The notes: generated by a model not told the origin, from the sequence alone. 64,000 nucleotides of DNA from Sphingopyxis sp. (GCA_017745175.1 JAGHZY010000002.1:85991-149990), one strand, 5' to 3'. Shown: positions 16,242 through 24,989, counted from the first letter of the stretch. Numbers and translations: made by a program.

Positions 16242-16384
16242 GCCCGACAGCTTCGACGCCGGCTTTTACTCCCCGGTGGGGCCGGCGGCAGGGGCGGGGA
16301 AAGGGGGCGGCCCATGTCGCTCCCTTTTTCACGCCAGCCTCTTTTTGACCGGCATCCCTTTTCCTTCGCCCCGCGCGATGCCAC

Positions 16385-17311
16385 ATGGGCGGCATGAGCG
16401 AAGAAAAGCCCTGGCCCGACAGCATCCGCGCCGGCGAGTGCGAACAGCATGAGCCGCTGGTGCGCCGCGTGCTCGCGCCGAACCCGTCGCCCTATACTTT
16501 CACCGGCACGCAGACATGGCTCGTCGGCGCGGGCAGCGACGTGGCGGTGATCGACCCCGGCCCGACGGGTTCGGGGCTGAGTATCGGAGACCCGGCGGAC
16601 ATCAACGGCGTCGGCCATGTCGATGCGATCCTGCGCGCGGTCGCGGGCCAGCGCGTTGCCGCGATCCTGTGCACCCACACCCACCGCGACCATTCGCCCG
16701 CCGCGGCGCCGCTGAAGGAAGCGACCGGTGCGCCGATCATCGGCTGTGCGCCCTTGGCGCTGTCCGATAAGGGGCCCCGTGCGGATTCGGCGTTCGACCC
16801 CGACTATGCCCCCGACCGCGTGCTGATCGACGGCGACCGCATTGCAGGCGACGGCTGGACGCTGGAAGCGGTTGCGACGCCCGGCCATACCTCGAACCAT
16901 CTCTGCTTCGGCCTCGTCGAAAGCGGCGCGCTGTTCACCGGCGATCATGTCATGGCATGGTCGACGAGTGTCGTCAGCCCGCCCGACGGCGACATGGCAG
17001 CCTATATGGCGAGCCTGTCGAAGCTCTATGACCGGGACGACCGTGTCTATTATCCGGCGCACGGTCCCGCGGTGAGCAAGCCGCGGCAACTTGTGCGCGG
17101 CATGCTCGGCCATCGCAAGCAGCGCGAGCGGCAAATCTTGCGGGAACTCGAAAAGGGGACGCGCGTGATCCCCGAGATGGTGAAACATATGTACAAGGGC
17201 CTCGACCCGCGGCTGACCGGCGCCGCCGGCCGTTCGGTGCTCGCGCATCTGATCGACCTCCAGACGCGCGGCGCCGTGCGCAACGATAATGACGATTGGA
17301 TGCTCGCCTGA
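16385..17311 (+). CDS. MBL-fold metallo-hydrolase (LACTB2-like)
   Basis: A 308-residue metallo-beta-lactamase-fold hydrolase. The metal-binding motif THTHRDHSPAAAPL is near residue 98, the next His in ATPGHTSNHL, the Asp in FTGDHVMAW and the last His in YYPAHGPAV. A small winged-helix-like C-terminal domain (about 240-308) follows, as in LACTB2-type proteins. No signal peptide, so cytoplasmic. The start may instead be the ATG at 16394, since neither has a good ribosome site. Its stop overlaps the next start by one base (TGATG). The substrate cannot be told; RNA or acyl thioesters are known for relatives. Confidence 0.9.
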   Translation: MGGMSEEKPWPDSIRAGECEQHEPLVRRVLAPNPSPYTFTGTQTWLVGAGSDVAVIDPGPTGSGLSIGDPADINGVGHVDAILRAVAGQRVAAILCTHTHRDHSPAAAPLKEATGAPIIGCAPLALSDKGPRADSAFDPDYAPDRVLIDGDRIAGDGWTLEAVATPGHTSNHLCFGLVESGALFTGDHVMAWSTSVVSPPDGDMAAYMASLSKLYDRDDRVYYPAHGPAVSKPRQLVRGMLGHRKQRERQILRELEKGTRVIPEMVKHMYKGLDPRLTGAAGRSVLAHLIDLQTRGAVRNDNDDWMLA

Positions 17312-18072
17312 TGCTGCTGCCTTTGCTCCTTGCCGCCGCCGCACCCGCGGACGGTTCCGTGATCGCGCTCGTCAAGGACGAGAGAGGCAGGCAGTGTCTG
17401 CCCGACAAGAGCCTGTGTCTTCAGCTTTCGGCGGCCGAGGACAACGCCGTAGGCGGCCTGCTCGCGATTTATGCGTCCGAAAATGCAGCCGATGCGGAGC
17501 AGCCGCTGCCGCCACTCGCTGATGGCGACGCGCCCGAACTCTGGCCCACGCTGATTTCGGTCCGGTCCTTGCCCGGGGATGCGCCGGGGACACGCAGGTA
17601 TCTGGCAGGAATACTCGGCCGTCAGTCGACCATGTATTCCGGCGGGGGTGGTTCGGCAGCGCGATTGCATCTTTATGAATTTGTGACCGGCGCAAACCCG
17701 GCACTTGGCGCCGAGCTTCTCGATCTCGCGTGGGACGGCTCGCTTATGATCCGTGCCTGCTTCTCGGAAAAGGATATGAAGGACCGGCTGGAAGCGTGCC
17801 ACGACGAATATGATTTCACCTCGACGCTGTCTGCTGCGCCCGCCGACGGCACGAAACTGCCTGCTTTGACCTATCGCGCCGTCGCAACGACCTTTCCGCG
17901 TACCTCGCGGCGATCGGAGGATAACAGCGCGGCCAAGCTGAAACGGGCCGATCTCGTGCGCGCCGAGGACCCCGCCTGCACATACGAGCGTACCCTGCAC
18001 TATAATGCTGCAACGGCGCGGTACGAGATGGACCGGCCGCTGCCCGATTGTTCGGATTATACGACACCATGA
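17311..18072 (+). CDS. Hypothetical exported protein
   Basis: A 253-residue protein of no family I recognise. It starts MLLPLLLAAAAPADG, a very short signal peptide, and has Cys residues near positions 29, 36, 150, 163, 226 and 247 that could form disulfides in the periplasm. Coupling to the upstream MBL hydrolase by a TGATG overlap and to the downstream DUF4230 gene by an ATGA overlap shows the three are one operon. No repeats or membrane segments beyond the N-terminus. Confidence 0.75.
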   Translation: MLLPLLLAAAAPADGSVIALVKDERGRQCLPDKSLCLQLSAAEDNAVGGLLAIYASENAADAEQPLPPLADGDAPELWPTLISVRSLPGDAPGTRRYLAGILGRQSTMYSGGGGSAARLHLYEFVTGANPALGAELLDLAWDGSLMIRACFSEKDMKDRLEACHDEYDFTSTLSAAPADGTKLPALTYRAVATTFPRTSRRSEDNSAAKLKRADLVRAEDPACTYERTLHYNAATARYEMDRPLPDCSDYTTP

Positions 18073-18716
18073 TCATGCCCGCTTCTTCGCCCGCGCCGCG
18101 GCTGCTACCGCGCCTCATCCTGCTCGCCGCCGCGGCGTTGCTGCTCGTCGCCGTCTGGTGGGCTGTCGCGGCGTGGCAGGACTGGCAAAAGGGTTATGGC
18201 CCCGAAACGGTCGTCGCCGCGAGCCTGCGGGGCCTGCAGGAACAGAATGTTCTCGTGCCCTTCACCGCGCGCTATGTTGCCGTCGTCACCTCGACGCAGA
18301 GCCGGCTGGGGCTGAGTGCGAAGAAGACGCTGATCATGCCAGGAACGGTGCGTTACGAACTCGATCTCGGCAAGCTGAAACAGTCCGACCTCGACTGGGA
18401 TGCGGCCGCCAATGCGCTCACCGTTACCCTGCCGCCGCTGCGGCTCGCGGGGCCGGAGATCGATATCGACGCGATCAGCGAATATCGCGATGGCGAGATA
18501 TTGCTCACGCTCACCGATGCAGAACGCACACTCGATGCCGCGAACCGCAAGCGCGCGCAGGAAGAGCTGATCGCGCAGGCGAAGGGGGCGACGCCGATGC
18601 GCCTCGCGCAGGGCGCTGCGCGCACCGCGGTTGAACAGAGCTTTGCGATGCCGCTGAAAGCGGCGGGGATCGACGCCAGGGTGACCGCGCGCTTCGCCGA
18701 CGCACCGGCCGGGTAA
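18069..18716 (+). CDS. DUF4230 membrane-anchored protein
   Basis: A 215-residue protein with one N-terminal membrane helix (RLILLAAAALLLVAVWW) and an extracytoplasmic domain of the DUF4230 type. The family pattern is visible in LVPFTARYVAVVTS, LIMPGTVRYELDLGKL and the VTLPPLRLAGPEI strand. The start ATG at 18069 overlaps the previous stop by 4 bases; a second ATG lies at 18075. The family has no known function; a role at the envelope is inferred from topology. Confidence 0.87.
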   Translation: MIMPASSPAPRLLPRLILLAAAALLLVAVWWAVAAWQDWQKGYGPETVVAASLRGLQEQNVLVPFTARYVAVVTSTQSRLGLSAKKTLIMPGTVRYELDLGKLKQSDLDWDAAANALTVTLPPLRLAGPEIDIDAISEYRDGEILLTLTDAERTLDAANRKRAQEELIAQAKGATPMRLAQGAARTAVEQSFAMPLKAAGIDARVTARFADAPAG

Positions 18717-18782
18717 AAACCCGGCTTTCCGTGCTTCGGCAGCTTTGTTATCCTTCGCCCGGGTCGGGCAGGGGGAACTGGC

Positions 18783-19496
18783 ATGGCTACAGCGGCGGAG
18801 GGCGCACCGCGCGCCGAGCTTTTCTGGCATCGCATGGCGATCGGCCTCGCGGTCTTCATCGTCTTCGGATTCCTGCAATTCGCGCTCAGGGGTTTCGTCG
18901 ATCCGGTCGCGGCGCCTTTCTGGGTGCATCTTCACGGGATCGCGATGCTGGCGTGGCTTGCGCTGCTGATCGCCCAGCCGACGCTCGTCTCGCGCGATCA
19001 TCTCGCGCTGCACCGGCGGCTCGGGTGGGTCGGGGCGGGGCTCGCGCTGTTCATCACCGGCCTTGGCATCTTTACCGGCCTCGCCTCGCTGGCGCTGAAC
19101 CGCTTTCCGCCCTTCTTTTCGCCGCCTTATTTTCTCGCGCTGACCTCCGTGGAATCGCTTGTCTTCGGCCTGACGGTGTGGGCAGCGGTGCGCCGGCGCC
19201 ATGCGACCGCATGGCACCGGCGGCTGATGATCGGCGCGACGATCATCCTCCTCGAACCCGCGCTTGGCCGCATCCTGCCGATGCCCCTGATGATCGGCTG
19301 GTCCGACATTCCGATCGGCCTGATCCAGCTTGGCGTCGTCGGCATCATTGCGTTGTACGACCGCCGTACGCTCGGCCGCGTTCATCCCGCGACAAAAGCG
19401 ATCGCGGCGATTGTCATCACGGTGCGCGTCACCATCTATCTCCTGGCGATGACACCTCCGGTCGTCGCGCTCGCGGAGCGGCTTGCCGGCGCATAG
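18783..19496 (+). CDS. Multi-pass membrane protein of unknown function
   Basis: A 237-residue integral membrane protein with about six or seven predicted helices, e.g. AIGLAVFIVFGFLQFAL, GIAMLAWLALLIAQ, LGWVGAGLALFITGLGIF and AIAAIVITVRVTIYLL. Conserved-looking His residues sit at helix ends (WVHLHGIAML, HLALHRRLGW, TAWHRRLMIG), which could bind metal or haem. It stands alone between the DUF4230 operon and nadA. I cannot name the family. Confidence 0.8.
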   Translation: MATAAEGAPRAELFWHRMAIGLAVFIVFGFLQFALRGFVDPVAAPFWVHLHGIAMLAWLALLIAQPTLVSRDHLALHRRLGWVGAGLALFITGLGIFTGLASLALNRFPPFFSPPYFLALTSVESLVFGLTVWAAVRRRHATAWHRRLMIGATIILLEPALGRILPMPLMIGWSDIPIGLIQLGVVGIIALYDRRTLGRVHPATKAIAAIVITVRVTIYLLAMTPPVVALAERLAGA

Positions 19497-19564
19497 CCGA
19501 ATTGCCCTGCCGGGGGCAGCAGTGTAGGGGGTTCGCCAAGGCAAAAGCCAGATAAGGAAAAGCG

Positions 19565-20554
19565 ATGACTGCTCCCGTTCGCGAGAATCTCTCGGGCCTC
19601 GACCTGCGCGCCGAAATCGAACGCCTCCGCAAGGAACGCAACGCCGTCATCCTCGCGCATTATTACCAGAAGCCCGAGATTCAGGACCTCGCCGATTTCG
19701 TCGGCGATTCGCTCGAACTGTCGCGCAAGGCGGCCGATACCGACGCCGACGTCATCGCCTTTTGCGGCGTCAAGTTCATGGCCGAAACGGCGAAGATCCT
19801 GTCGCCGCAGAAGACGGTGATCCTGCCCGACATGGACGCGGGCTGCAGTCTCGAAGACAGCTGCCCGCCCGAACAGTTCAAACGCTTCCGCGAAGCGCAT
19901 CCCGATCATATCGCGCTGACCTACATCAACTGCTCGGCGGCGGTGAAGGCGCTCAGCGACATCATCGTCACCTCGTCGAGCGCCGAGACGATCATCAGCC
20001 AGATCTCGCCCGAGCAGAAGATCATCTTCGGCCCCGACCGCCATCTCGGCGGCTATCTCAACCGGAAATTCGGGCGTGACATGCTGCTGTGGCCGGGCGT
20101 GTGCATCGTCCACGAGGCATTCAGCGAGACCGAATTGCTGAAGCTCAAGGCGCAGCATCCGGGCGCCCCCGTCGCCGCGCACCCCGAATGCCCGCCGCAT
20201 ATCGTCGACCATGCCGATTATGTCGGGTCGACCAGCGGGATCCTGCAGTTCGCGAAAAGCTTCCCCGGCGACACGCTGATCGTTGCGACCGAACCGCACA
20301 TCATCCACCAGATGGAACTCGCGCTGCCCGAAAAGACTTTCATCGGTGCGCCGGGTGCCGACGGCAACTGTAACTGCAACATCTGCCCTTATATGGCGCT
20401 CAACACGATGGAGAAGCTCTACATCGCGTTGCGCGACCTGAAGCCGCAGATCGAGATGGAGGAAGGCCTCCGCCTCGCCGCGCGCAAGAGCCTCGACCGG
20501 ATGCTCGAAATGGCATCGGGGACGATCGGCAAGGGCGATTTGGGCAAGCGCTGA
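19565..20554 (+). CDS. nadA: Quinolinate synthase A
   Basis: A 329-residue NadA, which joins iminoaspartate and dihydroxyacetone phosphate to quinolinate in NAD synthesis. The three [4Fe-4S] ligands are visible in DAGCSLEDSCPP, HPECPPHI and NCNCNICPYM. The substrate-binding HYYQKPEIQDLADFVGDS near residue 30 is also present. Length is that of the longer NadA class. The start has AAGGAAAAGCG before it. nadB and nadC are not adjacent, so it appears to be a single-gene unit. Confidence 0.97.
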   Translation: MTAPVRENLSGLDLRAEIERLRKERNAVILAHYYQKPEIQDLADFVGDSLELSRKAADTDADVIAFCGVKFMAETAKILSPQKTVILPDMDAGCSLEDSCPPEQFKRFREAHPDHIALTYINCSAAVKALSDIIVTSSSAETIISQISPEQKIIFGPDRHLGGYLNRKFGRDMLLWPGVCIVHEAFSETELLKLKAQHPGAPVAAHPECPPHIVDHADYVGSTSGILQFAKSFPGDTLIVATEPHIIHQMELALPEKTFIGAPGADGNCNCNICPYMALNTMEKLYIALRDLKPQIEMEEGLRLAARKSLDRMLEMASGTIGKGDLGKR

Positions 20555-20682
20555 CCCGGTCATCCGGCCACCGATGTTGCATTTCCGGAAAATGATATAA
20601 GTTCCGCCTCCTAAGGCGCGAGTCTCGCCCCCCGTGCGAGCGTCTGACGGCGAATTCTTGCGTCTGGCAGGAGGATGGTCGC

Positions 20683-21813
20683 ATGGCAGAAGATTGGCTG
20701 GCTGATGTCAGGAAATATGTCGCGGACGCCGACGAGACGGTGGTGTCCGCGATCGTCAAATATCTTGGCATCGCACTCAGAAACCGCGATTCCTCACTCG
20801 TTTCCTTCAGCGACAAGAAGGAAACCGACAGAGTCCGCGAGAATTTCCTCAAGAAGAAGCTCGGGCTGACCGACGATGACGCGACGCTCGATGCCGCGAT
20901 CGCCTCCGTCGGCGAACGGATGAAGGAAGACCGGACCAAGAACCGCGTCACCGTCTATTATCTGCTCGCGCAGCATTTCGGCCTGCTCAGCCTCTTCGGG
21001 GGCGTTGCCGGGGCTGCCGGTGTCGCCGGTGCAGCCGCCGGGTTGGCGGCCGCGGGCGGGCTCGGCAGCGACGCGGACGCGGATGAAGACAAGGCGCCCG
21101 TCGCGCCGCTTGCCGCGGCAGGTCTGGGAGCCGGCGCAGCAGTGGCAGGCGCAGCAGCTGCGGCGCCTGCAAGCGATCCCGCGCCCGCCGCAGCGCCTGT
21201 TGCACCCGCGACACCGCCGCCGCCCGCATCCCCCCAGACCGCCTATACGAGCGGCGGTGACGAAAAGGCCGGCGGCGGCATGGGCTGGCTCGGTTGGCTC
21301 CTGCTCGCGCTCGTGCTCGCGGCGCTGATCTTCTTCGGGTTGCGCTATTGCTCGAAACAGGAGGCTGCGGTGGCGCCGGCCGCAGACGAAGCCGTTGTCA
21401 GCGAGACGGTTCCGCCCGCCACCGATGCGACGGCGACCGCCGCTGCTGCCGCTATCCCCGAAGGCGCCGGCGTCGTCGCGGCGGACCGCGAGGGCAAGCC
21501 GATGCTGACGGTCTATTTCGACACCGGCAAGTCGGAGGTGTCGAACGACCTGACCGCGGCCGCATCGGCGGTGAAGGCCTATCTCGACGCCAATCCGGCC
21601 GCGTCTCTGGCGGTTTCGGGCTATAATGACCCGACGGGCAACGCGGCCGCGAATGCCGAATTGTCGAAGAACCGTGCGCAGAGCGTGAAGGCGGCGCTCG
21701 AGAAGCTGGGCATCGCGGCGGAGAAGGTCGTTCTCGAAAAGCCGGCAGAGACCACCACGACCGGCACCGACAATTCGGCGGCGCGCCGCGTGGAAGTGAC
21801 CGTGAAGGGCTGA
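20683..21813 (+). CDS. DUF2853-OmpA fusion, membrane-anchored
   Basis: A 376-residue protein in three parts. Residues 1-105 match DUF2853 (MAEDWLADVRKYVADADE, IALRNRDSSLVSFSD, NFLKKKLGL, NRVTVYYLLAQHFG). A long Ala/Pro-rich linker and one membrane helix (WLGWLLLALVLAALIFFGL, near residue 210) follow. The C-terminal 105 residues form an OmpA-like peptidoglycan-binding domain: TVYFDTGKSEV, GYNDPTGNAAANAELSKNRA and SAARRVEVTV, with the Asp and Arg that bind diaminopimelate. With no signal peptide, DUF2853 should be cytoplasmic and the OmpA domain periplasmic, giving an inner-membrane link to the cell wall. A terminator follows. Confidence 0.9.
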   Translation: MAEDWLADVRKYVADADETVVSAIVKYLGIALRNRDSSLVSFSDKKETDRVRENFLKKKLGLTDDDATLDAAIASVGERMKEDRTKNRVTVYYLLAQHFGLLSLFGGVAGAAGVAGAAAGLAAAGGLGSDADADEDKAPVAPLAAAGLGAGAAVAGAAAAAPASDPAPAAAPVAPATPPPPASPQTAYTSGGDEKAGGGMGWLGWLLLALVLAALIFFGLRYCSKQEAAVAPAADEAVVSETVPPATDATATAAAAAIPEGAGVVAADREGKPMLTVYFDTGKSEVSNDLTAAASAVKAYLDANPAASLAVSGYNDPTGNAAANAELSKNRAQSVKAALEKLGIAAEKVVLEKPAETTTTGTDNSAARRVEVTVKG

Positions 21814-21838
21814 TTGCCCTTCCGATACGCGACAGGAA

Positions 21839-21865
21839 AGCGGGGCCTTCGGGTCCCGCTTTTTT
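21839..21865 (+). terminator. Rho-independent terminator after the DUF2853-OmpA gene
   Basis: AGCGGGGCC, a TTCG loop and GGTCCCGCT form a 9-base stem (one G-T pair), followed directly by TTTTTT. Confidence 0.9.
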
Positions 21866-21999
21866 CGTTCCGATTCGCGATTCGCGGAGGACCCCGATTC
21901 CGTGCGGCGAAGGCGAGTCGGTTCGACGGTCGAATCCGAAAATGCTGCGGCGCTGTTACAAAAATGCTGCAGGGAATCCGCTTGTTGCTAATGCCGGAC

Positions 22000-22008
22000 T
22001 TATCCACA
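22000..22008 (+). promoter_or_regulatory. Consensus DnaA box
   Basis: TTATCCACA is a perfect match to the strong DnaA box. It is the only one I see in this intergenic region, so a replication origin is unlikely; DnaA-dependent regulation or chance are the alternatives. Confidence 0.45.
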
Positions 22009-22314
22009 AGCGCAGACGGCCGATCGGGGTTTTTCGCGCATTTTCTGTTGGCGGCCCCGGCGCTTCATGCCAGCTTCAAATCATCGGACGACAGAGACGT
22101 CGGACCGCCGGGACATCAAGGGTAGTTGCAAGACTAGCCAGAAGAGAACGGATCGGACCAGCGAGGAAATCGACCGATAGCCTGATCACGGAACGTAGCG
22201 ATTCCCACGAGTTGATGCGGACCCGATCGGGTACAGGAAATGCAGTCCATCGCTTGGACAGCGACTGCTTCGGCGGACGCAAGAAGAGATGATGAAGGGC
22301 TTTCCAGGTGCGGC

Positions 22315-22334
22315 CGGCCCCCGAAAGGGGGCCG
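22315..22334. other. GAAA-capped GC hairpin in intergenic region
   Basis: CGGCCCCC-GAAA-GGGGGCCG is a perfect 8-base stem with a GNRA tetraloop on the plus strand. No U-tract follows, so it looks like a structural RNA element rather than a terminator. Confidence 0.55.
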
Positions 22335-22455
22335 ACCAAACCGTCGCCGGGTTGTTCCGGCGTGCGCCGCGACGCATCGTTTTGCGGACTGCCGATCGCA
22401 AGAGAAGCAGGACGGGATGAAGCGGAGCGGAGTAAACGGGACAGAACCGGATAGT

Positions 22456-22481
22456 GGGGGCTGGCAGCGATGCTGGCCCCC
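22456..22481 (+). other. Strong hairpin, possible terminator
   Basis: GGGGGCTGGCAGC pairs with GCTGGCCCCC across a short loop and is followed by ATTTCG. The U-run is weak, so termination is possible but not certain. Confidence 0.45.
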
Positions 22482-22806
22482 ATTTCGCGTGCGCCGAGGG
22501 TTCGGCGCTTTGGCGTCATGCCGCGCTCCGGCGCATCGTCCATACCCCTCCCATTTATTTTCCCGGCTGTGACTTTCGTCACACCAGCGTCAAACGCGGC
22601 TGGTTAGTGATGCCTTGCGACCCGGAGACGTTCCCGATCAGGAACCGATCCCCCTTTTCCCGGCCGAGCCCAGGCGGGCCGGCCGGGAACCTTTCGCGCC
22701 CCGGCCGCATTGTTTCGATATCGCTGAAGCGATGTCCGGGTACGACCGGACGTTCCGATACTCGCCGGCTTCCGGCACAGCCGGACCGGTTCAGGGAGGA
22801 AAAGTC

Positions 22807-23070
22807 ATGGGCTTGATCATCACATTGATCGTCGGCGGCATCATCGGCTGGCTGGCGAGCATCGCCATGCGGACCGACGCGCAGCAGGGGATCATCCTGA
22901 ATGTCGTTGTCGGGGTCGTCGGGGCATTTCTCGGCAATTTTCTCGGCGGCTTTTTCGGCATGGGCGCCAGCCTCGACACATTCAGTCCGGTCGGATTGCT
23001 GTGGGCCTTCATCGGCGCCGTGGTCCTGCTCGGGATCATCAACCTCTTTCGCCGCGGCCGTGTCCGCTGA
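22807..23070 (+). CDS. GlsB/YeaQ/YmgE family stress-response membrane protein (copy 1)
   Basis: An 87-residue protein of the transglycosylase-associated (YeaQ/YmgE) family, with three membrane helices and glycine zipper motifs: IITLIVGGIIGWLASIAMRT, VVVGVVGAFLGNFLGGFF and LLWAFIGAVVLLGIINLF. GGGAGGAAA before the ATG is a strong ribosome site. A paralogue lies 118 bases downstream. The family is often induced by envelope or general stress; its biochemical role is unknown. Confidence 0.93.
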   Translation: MGLIITLIVGGIIGWLASIAMRTDAQQGIILNVVVGVVGAFLGNFLGGFFGMGASLDTFSPVGLLWAFIGAVVLLGIINLFRRGRVR

Positions 23071-23188
23071 ACCGCCGGCCGGCGAGTGTGGACCGTTGCC
23101 GCCATTCCGCTAGGTGATTTCAAATATTTGCGTTACCAATGCGATGCCTGCAGGGTCAGGCGCCAGAAACGATCGTAGGGGTGATCTT

Positions 23189-23458
23189 ATGACTTGGATT
23201 ATTGCTATCATCATGGGCGGCATCATCGGCTGGCTTGCCAGCATTGTGATGCGGACCGATGCCCAGCAGGGCATCTTCCTCAACATCATCGTCGGCTGTG
23301 TCGGGTCGATCCTCGGCCGCTTCCTGTTCGGCAGCTTCCTCGGCGGTGGTCATTTGCGCGGTGACGCCTTCGATCCGATGACCTTGCTAACGGCCTTTAT
23401 CGGCGCGGTGATCCTGCTCGGGATCGTGAACCTCGTCCGGCGCGGACGCGTTCGCTGA
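23189..23458 (+). CDS. GlsB/YeaQ/YmgE family stress-response membrane protein (copy 2)
   Basis: An 89-residue paralogue of the preceding gene, sharing GGIIGWLAS, MRTDAQQGI and the C-terminal RRGRVR. It differs in the loop between helices 2 and 3 (GGGHLRGDAFDPM). Tandem duplication is the simplest origin. A ribosome site (TAGGGGTGA) lies a few bases before the ATG at 23189. The 118-base gap between the copies suggests separate regulation is possible. Confidence 0.93.
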   Translation: MTWIIAIIMGGIIGWLASIVMRTDAQQGIFLNIIVGCVGSILGRFLFGSFLGGGHLRGDAFDPMTLLTAFIGAVILLGIVNLVRRGRVR

Positions 23459-23747
23459 GCCTCCGCGGATAGCGGCCGGGCCCCGCGGGCCGGTCGCAGG
23501 CAAATGGGGCGGCCGCCGCTGGCGTGCCGCCTCTTTTGTGTCCGCAACCACTGGAAATTGCTGGAAGAGGCGCGTATGAGCCGCCGCCCGGGGCGCGGGG
23601 GGATGGCGAAGTTTCGCCTCTTGCCAGTGGTGATATAATTAGGTAATACACCTCGCAGAGGATTGATCCTGTTGTGCGGGGTCGAGGGGACGGGCGCGCT
23701 GGCGCCCGCCGCAGCAGTATGCCGCGCAAGGCAGGGAGGGTTTCGGC

Positions 23748-24941
23748 GTGAATTACGAGCGGAAAGTGGATTCGATGGACAGTCTGGCGGGCACGCAGAG
23801 CTTTTACGAGGACGCCGACGATAGCCGGCGCAAGCGCAGCTGGCTGATCATCGCGGTTGTGCTGATCGCGCTGGCGCTGGCCGCCGCCTATTACGCCTTT
23901 ACGAGCGCCAAGGGCGCGGCCGATGCCGAAGGGCAGGGTGCGACCGCGGTGCCGAACGTTACCGTGGTGATCCCCGGCCGCGTGTCGGTCGAGGCCGCGA
24001 TCACCGCCAACGGCACGATCGCGGCGCGCCGCGAAATGCCCGTGGGCGTCGCAGGCGAAGGCGGCCAGGTCGTTCGTGTGCTTGTCGAGCCCGGTCAGTG
24101 GGTCGGTGCGGGGCAGCCGCTCGCGGTCATCGATCGCGCAGTGCAGACGCAGCAGGCGGCGAGCCTCTCGGCCTCGATCCGCGTCGCGCAGGCCGATGCC
24201 GATCTCGCGCAGGCCGAGCTCGAACGCGCGCAGGCGCTCGTCGGCCGCGGCTTTATCTCGAAGGCCGATATGGACCGCAAGCGCGCTACCCGTGACGCGG
24301 CCAACGCGCGCGTTCGCGTTGCGCAGGCGCAATATGCCGAGGCGACGGCCCGCAACGACCGGCTCAACATCGTTGCGCCGGCGGCGGGTCTTGTCCTGAC
24401 GCGGCAGGTCGAACCCGGCCAGATCGTCGGCGCGGGCAGCGGCGTGCTCTTCCGCATGGCGCGCGGCGGCGAGATGGAAATGCTGGCCCAGATGGCCGAA
24501 GCCGATCTGGCACGCGTCAAGGTCGGCACGCGGGCGACGGTGACGCCGGTCGGGACCGACGTACGGATCGCGGGACAGGTGTGGCAGGTCGCGCCGGTGG
24601 TGAACATGGACACGCGCCAGGGAACGGTCCGGATCGCGGTGCCCTATTCGTCGGTGTTGCGCCCGGGCGGCTTCGCCGACGCGCGGCTCGTTTCGGGCAC
24701 GGCGGAAGCGCCGCTGCTTCCCGAAAGCGCGGTCCAGAGCGGGCCCGAGGGCAATTTCGTGCTGGTCGTCGACGGCAACAACACGATCAGGCGCCAGCCG
24801 GTGAAGGTTGGCGAGGTCACCGATAGCGGCGTGTCGATCGCGTCGGGACTGACCGGCAACGAGCGGGTCGTCGCGCTGGCGGGCGCGTTCCTCAACGCCG
24901 GCGACAAGGTGAAGCCGGTCGTCCAGAAATCGTCGCGATAA
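23748..24941 (+). CDS. RND efflux periplasmic adaptor subunit (membrane fusion protein)
   Basis: A 397-residue HlyD/AcrA-type adaptor that would link an inner-membrane RND pump to an outer-membrane channel. A membrane anchor (SWLIIAVVLIALALAAAYY, near residue 30-48) is followed by a beta-barrel/lipoyl strand (RVLVEPGQWVGAGQPLAVID), a coiled-coil hairpin (about 130-195, rich in Ala/Gln/Arg) and the returning lipoyl half (NIVAPAAGLVLTRQVEPGQIV). The GTG start at 23748 follows AGGGAGGG by 7 bases. The pump gene starts 48 bases later. Confidence 0.95.
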   Translation: MNYERKVDSMDSLAGTQSFYEDADDSRRKRSWLIIAVVLIALALAAAYYAFTSAKGAADAEGQGATAVPNVTVVIPGRVSVEAAITANGTIAARREMPVGVAGEGGQVVRVLVEPGQWVGAGQPLAVIDRAVQTQQAASLSASIRVAQADADLAQAELERAQALVGRGFISKADMDRKRATRDAANARVRVAQAQYAEATARNDRLNIVAPAAGLVLTRQVEPGQIVGAGSGVLFRMARGGEMEMLAQMAEADLARVKVGTRATVTPVGTDVRIAGQVWQVAPVVNMDTRQGTVRIAVPYSSVLRPGGFADARLVSGTAEAPLLPESAVQSGPEGNFVLVVDGNNTIRRQPVKVGEVTDSGVSIASGLTGNERVVALAGAFLNAGDKVKPVVQKSSR

Positions 24942-24989
24942 CCGGCCGAGCGGCGCGCGTAGAGATTTGATGCACAAGGGCGTTTGATC

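Larger units (their letters stand above)
21866..22806. other. Long intergenic region with DnaA box and hairpins, no convincing gene
   Basis: About 940 bases. Open frames here (for instance 22076-22582 on the minus strand) are Arg/Ser-rich, lack family features and have no good ribosome sites. The region holds a box shared with the PHA locus (21958-21974), a consensus DnaA box (22000-22008), a GAAA-capped hairpin (22315-22334), a second strong hairpin (22456-22481) and a short inverted repeat GTGACTTTCGTCAC (22568-22581). Base composition is less skewed than in the neighbouring genes. It could hold an unannotated RNA or a long leader of the stress-protein gene at 22807. Confidence 0.6.

Noticed and set aside
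22000-22008. Replication origin
   Set aside because: Only one DnaA box, no AT-rich unwinding run, no dnaA, hemE or parAB genes nearby.
22076-22582. Minus-strand 168-codon frame in the long intergenic region
   Set aside because: Ser/Arg/Pro-rich, no ribosome site, runs across both strong hairpins; no family likeness.
22684-22710. EcfG-type promoter (GGAAC then GTT) before the GlsB gene
   Set aside because: The spacing to the nearest GTT is 21 bases, too long for the known 16-17.
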